Shown one piece after another: positions 1 through 5,039 of a stretch of 5,039 nucleotides of DNA (its first letter is position 1; each line of letters opens with the position of its first letter). The DNA is taken from the NCBI GenBank assembly GCA_947456845.1, contig CANGUJ010000320.1, positions 1 to 5,039 of the forward strand, in the 5' to 3' direction. Both the position numbers and the translations under genes were made by a program. Under the pieces are notes generated by a model. The model ran no database searches. It had not been told where the DNA came from and worked only from the letters and a program-made list of their open reading frames with translations. This stretch comes from Burkholderiales bacterium (GTDB lineage: Bacteria > Pseudomonadota > Gammaproteobacteria > Burkholderiales > JAEUOS01).

Positions 1-978
1 CGGTCCGAAGGCGTTGAGGCTGTTCATCACCAGATCGCCGCCGGCGGCTGCCAGCACCTCGCGCGGGACGACGCATTCGGTGGTTTTCGGATCCATCACC
101 ACCCGTTCGCGGATCAGGCGCGCCACTTCGGCCGGCGGCAGGAAGCGCATCAGCGTCTCGCCGCCGAGCATGCGCACGGCGCTGGAGTTCCACATGACCA
201 TGTCGTCTCCGCTGGGGCCACCTTCGCGGGCGCCGAAGCCGGTGGCGAAGTAGCCTGTCGCGGTGCCGGCCGCATTCCAGGAGAGCTTGAGCGCACCGCT
301 GCCGGTCTTCGCGCGGGACAGGGTCAGCGCGTCCATGAAGTCGTTCTGGTTGTCGACGTTGAAGCGGATGTCGGGGGAGAAGTTGCCGCGCACGTTGTGT
401 GCGCCCACCAGCGAGGCGTTGCCCGGCACGGCCTTGCCGTCGCGCTGGTTGGGCCAATTGGCGTACCCGGTGCCGCGCGAATTGAGAAGACGAAGCGGCG
501 CGTCGCGCACCACTGCCGAGCGCATATTGGCAGGGAGTGTGCCACTGGCCATTTGCGCGATGTCGATGATGACCGGCTGTCCCGCGCCCGCGGACTCGCC
601 GCAGCCCCAGAAAAACAGCATGCGGCCGCGCGGGCGCGACTCCATTTCCGGGATGTCGCGTTCGCGCTCGACCGCTGCGGCCTGCCGTTCGCCGAACAGT
701 TCGAGCGCGGGGCCCATGCTCATGGGCGCGGGGATGGCGTGGCTGGCCTGGGCGGGATTGGCGTCGCGCACGCTGGTCAGTTCGAGCAGCAACGACTTGC
801 GCGCGCTCGAGCCGCCCATCATGGCGGCCATCATGTTGCCGCGGTCCATTCCGGAAAAGCCGGTCTGCGTCTCGGCGCTGACCCAGTAGCGCGCTTGCGG
901 TCCGGTGACCTTTTGCTGTGCGGTCGAAAGGGCGGACATGCCAAGCACCAACGGAAGCGCAAGCCAGGCTGATTTCAT
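1..978 (-). CDS. Exported protein of unknown function (3' end beyond the window)
   Basis: The reading frame is open from an ATG at 978 to the left edge: 326 residues with no stop, so the C-terminus is missing. The start is well supported by GGAGGG six bases upstream. Residues 1-20 look like a Sec signal peptide: Lys2, a hydrophobic core around residues 4-17, and a likely cleavage after Ser-Thr-Ala20. There is no lipobox cysteine, so a periplasmic or secreted soluble protein is expected. The mature part has a Met/Gly-rich stretch (residues 45-57), a charged Arg/Glu linker (about 100-119), then LFFWGCGE (121-128), GYANWPN (171-177) and LVGAHNVRGNFSPDI (190-204). I have a vague memory of similar WGCGE / WPN / NxSPDI proteins left uncharacterised in proteobacteria, but cannot name a family. 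Later Trp-Asn pairs (233-234, 263-264) suggest beta-structure repeats, which is weak. It follows moxR by 63 bases on the same strand; no link to the hydroxylase is visible. Confidence 0.85.
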   Translation of the reverse strand, partial: MKSAWLALPLVLGMSALSTAQQKVTGPQARYWVSAETQTGFSGMDRGNMMAAMMGGSSARKSLLLELTSVRDANPAQASHAIPAPMSMGPALELFGERQAAAVERERDIPEMESRPRGRMLFFWGCGESAGAGQPVIIDIAQMASGTLPANMRSAVVRDAPLRLLNSRGTGYANWPNQRDGKAVPGNASLVGAHNVRGNFSPDIRFNVDNQNDFMDALTLSRAKTGSGALKLSWNAAGTATGYFATGFGAREGGPSGDDMVMWNSSAVRMLGGETLMRFLPPAEVARLIRERVVMDPKTTECVVPREVLAAAGGDLVMNSLNAFGP

Positions 979-984
979 TGAAGT

Positions 985-990
985 CCCTCC
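985..990 (-). promoter_or_regulatory. Ribosome binding site of the exported-protein gene
   Basis: The coding strand reads GGAGGG, six bases before the ATG at 978. It is a near-consensus Shine-Dalgarno sequence and settles the start codon. The match is much better than anything upstream of the neighbouring moxR start, so this gene probably has its own strong translation initiation. Confidence 0.8.
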
Positions 991-1034
991 GAGATGTCGC
1001 GTTAGTGAACCGATTGACGGAACGTTACAGCCAC

Positions 1035-1059
1035 GCAGCGATCAGCGAATGATCGCTGC
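1035..1059. other. Perfect 10-bp inverted repeat spanning the moxR stop codon
   Basis: The arms GCAGCGATCA (1035-1044) and TGATCGCTGC (1050-1059) are exact reverse complements around a 5-base loop. The hairpin encodes the last residues of the MoxR protein and includes its TGA stop (1042-1044). On the coding strand no T-run follows (GTGGCTGTAACG), so it is not a canonical intrinsic terminator. It could slow 3' exonuclease decay, weaken read-through into the next gene, or be a protein-binding palindrome. Which of these applies cannot be told from sequence alone. Confidence 0.6.
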
Positions 1060-1956
1060 CGCCTTGAGTTCGTCGATGATGCGCTTGCCTTCGCCTTCCA
1101 TTACCCGTTCCACATCCTCCTGGTACTTGAGCAGCACGCCGAGCGTGTCCTGCACCGAGTCCGGGTCGAGCGAAAGTACGTTCAGGGCGGTGAGTGCATT
1201 GACCCAGTCTATGGTCTCGGCCACGCCGGGCAGCTTGTAGAGCTCCACCGTGCGCAGGCGCTGCACGAACTCCACCGCCTGGGTTGAGAGGTTGGCTGAA
1301 GCCGTCGGCGCCTTGCGGCGCACGATCTCCAGTTCACGCCTTGCATCCGGAAACTCCACCCAGTGGTACAGGCAGCGGCGTTTCAGCGCGTCGCGGATTT
1401 CGCGGGTGCGGTTGGAGGTGATCACCACCATCGGCGGGTACATCGCCTTGATGGTGCCCAGTTCGGGAATGGTGATCTGGTATTCGGCCAGCAGTTCCAG
1501 CAGGTAGGCCTCGAAAGGCTCGTCCGCCCGATCGAGTTCGTCGATCAGGAGCACCGGCGATTTCGGCTGGGTCAGCGCCTGCAGCAGCGGGCGCTCGATC
1601 AGCATGTCGCGCCTGTACAGGTCGCGCGAGATGGCATCGCGGTCGGTGACGTGCGCCGCCTCGGCCATGCGGATTTCCATCAGTTGGCGTGCGGCGTTCC
1701 ATTCATAGGCGGCTTCGGCCACGCCCAGGCCTTCGTAGCACTGCAGGCGGATCAGCTGCGTGTCCTCGACCTCGGCCAACACCTTGGCCAGTTCGGTCTT
1801 GCCCACGCCGGCCTCGCCTTCGAGGAACAGCGGGCGGCGCATTTGCCGGGAAAGGTAGAGCACGGTGGCCAGGCGGTCGTCGCAGACGTATTCGCGGGCG
1901 GCCAGTTGCTCCTGTAGTTGCTTGATGGCGTCGATGATGATGGTTCCTTGCTGCAA
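1042..1956 (-). CDS. coxD: CoxD-like MoxR-family AAA+ ATPase
   Basis: This is a 304-residue protein, close to the usual length of about 300 for CoxD-type MoxR ATPases. It has an N-terminal helical part, Walker A GEAGVGKT (residues 47-54, nt 1795-1818), Walker B VLLIDE (135-140, nt 1537-1554), sensor-1 Asn in ITSN (179-182), a basic arginine-finger region LKRRCLYHW (191-199), and a C-terminal lid with LPGVAETIDW (242-251). In Oligotropha, CoxD is a membrane-associated chaperone-like ATPase needed to build the CuSMo site of CO dehydrogenase; here a maturation role for the adjacent hydroxylase is inferred from family and position. The start is doubtful: TTG at 1956 is the most upstream ATG/GTG/TTG in frame, but only T-rich sequence precedes it and there is no ribosome binding site. 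An AAGGA inside the reading frame (1945-1949) is followed by three ATC codons. The usual VWA partner (CoxE) is not the next gene downstream. Confidence 0.9.
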   Translation of the reverse strand: MQQGTIIIDAIKQLQEQLAAREYVCDDRLATVLYLSRQMRRPLFLEGEAGVGKTELAKVLAEVEDTQLIRLQCYEGLGVAEAAYEWNAARQLMEIRMAEAAHVTDRDAISRDLYRRDMLIERPLLQALTQPKSPVLLIDELDRADEPFEAYLLELLAEYQITIPELGTIKAMYPPMVVITSNRTREIRDALKRRCLYHWVEFPDARRELEIVRRKAPTASANLSTQAVEFVQRLRTVELYKLPGVAETIDWVNALTALNVLSLDPDSVQDTLGVLLKYQEDVERVMEGEGKRIIDELKAAAIIR

Positions 1957-1961
1957 AAGAC

Positions 1962-2013
1962 AAAAAATTGGCGGGAATCCAGCGCCATCAAACCACGGCG
2001 CCGGATTCCCGCC
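1962..2013 (-). terminator. Probable intrinsic terminator between coxM and moxR
   Basis: On the minus strand a stem forms between 2013-1997 and 1986-1970: 11 bp (GGCGGGAATCC with GGATTCCCGCC), one G-U pair, then 5 more G-C pairs, with a 10-base loop (1987-1996). AA and a run of six T (1967-1962) follow directly. This is the textbook layout of a Rho-independent terminator. It begins 20 bases after the coxM stop and would end the hydroxylase transcript there, or reduce read-through into moxR. The T-run ends only five bases before the proposed TTG start of moxR. Confidence 0.65.
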
Positions 2014-2024
2014 TTGCGCGGGAT
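1970..2024. repeat. REP-like intergenic palindrome (ATTCCCGC / GCGGGAAT type)
   Basis: Three copies of the GCGGGAATCC-type word occur in 55 bases: GGCGGGAATCC (1970-1980), its inverse (2003-2013), and a degenerate GCGGGAT (2018-2024). The last forms a small nested hairpin (CCCGC 2008-2012 with GCGGG 2018-2022) that competes with the long one for the same arm. From general knowledge, elements reading ATTCCCGC-spacer-GCGGGAATCC are dispersed in many beta- and gammaproteobacterial genomes. Calling this a member is inference, because only one locus is visible. It appears cut short on the moxR side, where the outer arm is replaced by a T-run (coding strand). Confidence 0.55.
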
Positions 2025-2033
2025 CAACGAATC

Positions 2034-2825
2034 TTAGCCGAGAGCCTTGGCTACCGCCCGGCCGGCCATCACCGGGACCATCGCGGCGCGGTACTCGGCG
2101 GACCCGTGCAGGTCGCCGTTGATGCCTTCAGCCGACACCTTGACCGCCGCGGCCGCCTCTGGCGTGAAGCTTTTTGCCAGTGCCGCCTCGATGTCCGTGG
2201 CGCGGAACACATGTGACTTCGCGCCTGTCACCGCAACCCGCACGGTGGAACCAAATTTGGCCACGAACACGCCGACCAAGGCAAAGCGCGAGGCGGGCTG
2301 CTTGAACTTGAAGTAGCCGGCCTTGTCGGGCACCGGAAACTCGACCGAGGTCACCAGTTCGCCCGGCGCCAGCGCGGTTTCGAACAGGCCGGTGAAGAAA
2401 TTGTCGGCCGAGAGTGTGCGTTGCGGGGTGCGGATGGTGGCGCCCAGGGCCAGAAGCGCAGCGGGATAGCAGGCCGCCGGGTCGGCGTTGGCGATCGAGC
2501 CACCGAGAGTGCCCTGGTTGCGCACCATCTGGTCGCCGATGCCGCCGGCCAGGTCGGCCAGGGCGGGAATGGCTTTCTTCACGTCGGCCGAGCGCGCCAC
2601 TTCGGAATGCCGGGTCATGGCGCCGATGACGACGTTGCCGCCCACGCTGGTAATGCCGCTGAGTTCCGCAATGCCGTTCAGGTCCACCAGGGTGCCGGGA
2701 CGCGCCAGGCGCAGCTTCAATGCCTGCACCATGCTCTGGCCACCTGCCAGGTAGCGCGCGTCGCCGCGCGCCGCGCTGGCCGCAGCGGCGGCGGAAACGG
2801 GGTTTTGGTATTCGAATGTATACAT
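2034..2825 (-). CDS. coxM: FAD-binding medium subunit of a form II CO dehydrogenase-like hydroxylase
   Basis: The protein has 263 residues, slightly short of the 270-290 typical for CoxM/CutM. The N-terminal FAD-binding domain (PCMH fold) shows the two flavin-contact motifs of the family: AGGQS (residues 27-31, nt 2733-2747) and TLGG followed by SIANADPAA (106-118). The C-terminal half (about 165-260) matches the CO dehydrogenase flavoprotein C-terminal domain, including the FALVGVFVAK stretch (181-190). The subunit carries FAD and passes electrons from the small subunit's 2Fe-2S clusters to an acceptor such as quinone. The ATG at 2825 is preceded by AAGGAGA at good spacing. It lies 19 bases after the large-subunit stop, so co-transcription and balanced translation are expected. 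There is an Ala-rich run at residues 12-19. Substrate cannot be read from this subunit. Confidence 0.93.
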   Translation of the reverse strand: MYTFEYQNPVSAAAAASAARGDARYLAGGQSMVQALKLRLARPGTLVDLNGIAELSGITSVGGNVVIGAMTRHSEVARSADVKKAIPALADLAGGIGDQMVRNQGTLGGSIANADPAACYPAALLALGATIRTPQRTLSADNFFTGLFETALAPGELVTSVEFPVPDKAGYFKFKQPASRFALVGVFVAKFGSTVRVAVTGAKSHVFRATDIEAALAKSFTPEAAAAVKVSAEGINGDLHGSAEYRAAMVPVMAGRAVAKALG

Positions 2826-2830
2826 GGTTT

Positions 2831-2837
2831 TCTCCTT
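2831..2837 (-). promoter_or_regulatory. Ribosome binding site of coxM
   Basis: AAGGAGA on the coding strand lies five bases before the coxM ATG at 2825, inside the 19-base gap after the large-subunit stop. It confirms the start and leaves no room for a separate promoter, so coxM depends on the upstream transcript. Confidence 0.8.
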
Positions 2838-2844
2838 GAACCGT

Positions 2845-5039
2845 TCAGGCGCGCGACTGCGCAGCCAGCCAGACGCGCTCGCGGGTGGCCGGCATGGCGA
2901 GGTCGCGCACGCCCAGCGCGTCGGTGATGGCGTTGATCAGCGCCGGGGGCGAGCCGATCGCACCGGCTTCGCCGCAGCCCTTCACGCCCAGCGGGTTGTG
3001 CGAGCAGGGGGTCGAGCAGGTGTCGACCTTGAAGCTCGGCAGGTCGTCGGCGCGCGGCATGGCGTAGTCCATGTACGAGCCGGAGAGCAATTGCCCGCTC
3101 TCCTTGTCGTACACGCAAGCCTCCAGCAGCGCCTGGCCAATACCCTGGGCGATGCCGCCATGCACCTGGCCTTCGACGATCATCGGGTTGACGATGTTGC
3201 CGAAGTCGTCCACCGCGGTGAAGGCGCAGATCTCCACCTCGCCGGTGGCGGGGTCGACCTCGACCTCGCACACGTAGGAACCGGCCGGGAAGGTGAAGTT
3301 GGCGGGGTCGTAGAAGGCGTTTTCGTTCAGGCCCGGTTCGAGCTTGTCCAACGGGTAGTTGTGCGGCACGTAGGCGGTGAGCGACACCTGTGCGAAGGGG
3401 ATCTTCTTGTCGGTGCCGGCCACCTTGAATTCGCCGTTTTCGAACACGATGTCGGTGTCGGCCGCCTCCAGCAGGTGGGCGGCGATCTTCTTGCCCTTGG
3501 CGATGATCTTGTCCACCGCCTTGACGATGGCGGTGCCGCCGACCGAAAGCGAGCGGCTGCCGTAGGTGCCCATGCCGAACAGGACCCGGCCGGTGTCGCC
3601 ATGGACGATTTCGACGTTCTCGACCGGGATGCCGAGTTTGCCCGCCACCACCTGGGCGAAGGTGGTCTCATGGCCCTGGCCATGACTGTGCGAACCGGTG
3701 AACACCGTGACCGTGCCGGTGGGGTGCACGCGCACCTCGCCGGCCTCGAACAGGCCCGCCCGTGCGCCAAGGGCGCCGGCGATGTTTGAAGGCGCGATGC
3801 CGCAAGCCTCGATGTAGCAGGAATAGCCGAGACCGCGCAGCTTGCCCTGCTTGGCCGACTCCGCCTTGCGTGCCGCGAAACCGGCCACATCCGCCAGTGC
3901 TACCGCCTTGGTAAGGGTGGCGTCGTAGTCGCCCACGTCGTATGTCAGGCCCACCGGCGTGGCATACGGGAAAGTCTTGATGAAATTGCGCCGGCGGATT
4001 TCCACCGGGTCGATCTTCATTTCGCGCGCGGCCTGCTCGACGATGCGTTCGACCAGGTAGGTGGCCTCCGGCCGCCCGGCGCCGCGATAGGCGTCCACCG
4101 GGGCGGTGTTGGTGAAGACCGCCTTGACCTCGGCATACACCGCCGGGGTGGCGTACTGCCCGGCCAGCAGCGTGGCGTACAGGATGGTCGGCACGGCGGA
4201 AGCGAACGTAGACAGGTAGGCGCCCATGTTGGCAATCGTGCCAACCCGTAGCGCCAGAAATTTGCCGTTGGCGTCCATCGCCAGTTCTGCCACCGACACG
4301 TGGTCGCGCCCATGCGCATCCGAGAGGAAGGATTCGCTGCGCTCTGCCGTCCACTTGATCGGTCGGCCCACCCGCTTGGAGGCCCACACCAGCGCGGTGT
4401 CCTCGGCATACAGGAAGATCTTCGAGCCGAAGCCGCCGCCCACGTCCGGCGCGATCACCCGCACCTTGGATTCCGGCAGGCCCAGCACGAAGGCGCACAT
4501 CAAGAGGCGCTCCACATGCGGGTTCTGGTTGGCCACGTGCAGGGTGTAGCTGTCGTCGTGCTTGGTGTAGGACGCGATCGCCGCGCGTGGTTCCATCGCG
4601 TTGGGGATCAGGCGGTTGTTGGTGAACTCCAGCTTCGTTACATGCGCCGCGGTGGCGAAGGCGGCGTCGACTGCCGCCTTGTCACCATGGCCCCAGTCGT
4701 AGCACAGGTTTCCGGGCACGTCGTCATGCACCAGTGATGTCGACTGGTTGGCGGTTGCGGTGTCGGCCACCGCCGGCAGCACCTCGTAGTCCACCTCGAT
4801 CAGTTCGGCCGCGTCTTTCCCTTGCCATGCCGTTTCGGCCACGATCAGCGCCACCTGGTCGCCCACATAGCGGACCTTGCCGTGCGCCAGGGCCGGGTGC
4901 GGCGGCTCCTTCATCGGGCTGCCGTCCTTGTTGTTGATCAGCCAGCCGCAGGGCAGGCCGCCGATCTTGGCATCGGCCAGGTCCTGGCCGGTGAAGATCG
5001 CCACCACGCCGGGCGCCTTTTTGGCCGCCTCCAGGTTGA
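2845..5039 (-). CDS. coxL: Molybdopterin-binding large subunit, form II CO dehydrogenase-like (5' end beyond the window)
   Basis: The frame is open from the right edge to TGA at 2845-2847, giving 730 residues. A GTG at 5005-5007 is internal (context APGVVAIFTG), so the true start lies outside and about 50-65 N-terminal residues are missing relative to the usual 770-800. Visible are the end of the XDH a/b hammerhead domain (to about nt 4760) and the Mo-cofactor domains with GGGFGSK (nt 4420-4440), AYRGAGR (4072-4092), GQGHET (3664-3681), TYGSRS (3550-3567) and GVKGCGEAG, whose Glu (2968-2970) corresponds to the catalytic base Glu763 of Oligotropha CoxL. AYRGAGR marks form II; the Cu-binding Cys of form I (AYRCSFR) is replaced by Gly, so CO oxidation is not assured. 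The family hydroxylates carbon centres with water, and this protein may act on a different small substrate. The small Fe-S subunit should lie upstream. Confidence 0.95.
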   Translation of the reverse strand, partial: NLEAAKKAPGVVAIFTGQDLADAKIGGLPCGWLINNKDGSPMKEPPHPALAHGKVRYVGDQVALIVAETAWQGKDAAELIEVDYEVLPAVADTATANQSTSLVHDDVPGNLCYDWGHGDKAAVDAAFATAAHVTKLEFTNNRLIPNAMEPRAAIASYTKHDDSYTLHVANQNPHVERLLMCAFVLGLPESKVRVIAPDVGGGFGSKIFLYAEDTALVWASKRVGRPIKWTAERSESFLSDAHGRDHVSVAELAMDANGKFLALRVGTIANMGAYLSTFASAVPTILYATLLAGQYATPAVYAEVKAVFTNTAPVDAYRGAGRPEATYLVERIVEQAAREMKIDPVEIRRRNFIKTFPYATPVGLTYDVGDYDATLTKAVALADVAGFAARKAESAKQGKLRGLGYSCYIEACGIAPSNIAGALGARAGLFEAGEVRVHPTGTVTVFTGSHSHGQGHETTFAQVVAGKLGIPVENVEIVHGDTGRVLFGMGTYGSRSLSVGGTAIVKAVDKIIAKGKKIAAHLLEAADTDIVFENGEFKVAGTDKKIPFAQVSLTAYVPHNYPLDKLEPGLNENAFYDPANFTFPAGSYVCEVEVDPATGEVEICAFTAVDDFGNIVNPMIVEGQVHGGIAQGIGQALLEACVYDKESGQLLSGSYMDYAMPRADDLPSFKVDTCSTPCSHNPLGVKGCGEAGAIGSPPALINAITDALGVRDLAMPATRERVWLAAQSRA

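Noticed and set aside
14..972. Plus-strand open frames at 14-253, 263-889 and 397-972
   Set aside because: They lie opposite the exported-protein gene, have Arg/Ser/Ala-rich low-complexity composition, no recognisable motifs, and are typical antisense shadows in high-GC DNA.
979..1034. Promoter for the exported-protein gene in the gap after moxR
   Set aside because: No -35/-10 pair with acceptable match and spacing could be seen on the minus strand. A promoter may exist but the sequence does not support naming one.
2824..3789. Plus-strand 321-residue open frame opposite coxL
   Set aside because: It is composed of His/Val/Gly/Ala/Arg-rich sequence mirroring the codon pattern of the strongly supported large-subunit gene. 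It has no domain or ribosome binding site; a long antisense frame is expected at this GC content.
3668..4498. Minus-strand 276-residue frame overlapping coxL in another frame
   Set aside because: It is Arg/Gly-rich out-of-frame translation of the same strand. The coxL frame carries all the family motifs across this stretch without interruption, so there is no frameshift.
4984..5007. GTG at 5005-5007 as the start of the large subunit
   Set aside because: The frame continues upstream to the window edge with family-typical sequence (NLEAAKKAPG), no ribosome binding site precedes the GTG, and starting there would remove part of the N-terminal domain.
1..5039. CRISPR array, tRNA or rRNA genes, insertion sequence or phage attachment site
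   Set aside because: No regularly spaced repeats, no tRNA-like cloverleaf or rRNA segment, no transposase-like protein and no terminal inverted repeats were seen apart from the short palindromes reported.

Overview
The window is high-GC DNA (roughly 60-65% by eye) that looks proteobacterial, most likely a betaproteobacterium. That placement rests on gene content, protein style and an intergenic ATTCCCGC-type palindrome, and is an inference. All four genes lie on the minus strand, so transcription runs from high to low coordinates. Both window edges cut a gene, and no stretch over about 80 bases is gene-free.

Right to left, positions 5039-2845 carry the large molybdopterin-binding subunit of a xanthine oxidase family hydroxylase. 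It has the AYRGAGR active-site motif of 'form II' carbon monoxide dehydrogenase-like (CoxL-like) proteins, and its N-terminus lies beyond the window. Nineteen bases later comes the FAD-binding medium subunit (CoxM-like, 2825-2034). The large-then-medium order fits the S-L-M arrangement usual for form II clusters, so the small 2Fe-2S subunit gene is expected just beyond position 5039. Next is a CoxD-like MoxR AAA+ ATPase (1956-1042), a family tied to maturation of the Mo/Cu site in true CO dehydrogenase. Together these would give a cytoplasmic or membrane-associated three-subunit Mo/FeS/FAD hydroxylase and one maturation ATPase. The motif argues that CO is not necessarily the substrate.

The coxM-moxR gap (1957-2033) holds a REP-like palindrome with a 17-bp stem followed by six T residues on the coding strand. 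It looks like an intrinsic terminator and sits immediately before the poorly supported TTG start of moxR.

After moxR there is a perfect 10-bp hairpin spanning its stop codon, then a 63-base gap with a good ribosome binding site. The last gene (978-1, running off the left edge) encodes an exported protein of unknown function. The VWA-domain partner (CoxE-like) that normally follows a CoxD-type ATPase is not the next gene. Overall this is a recognisable accessory hydroxylase operon with two or three local oddities, not an evidently new system.
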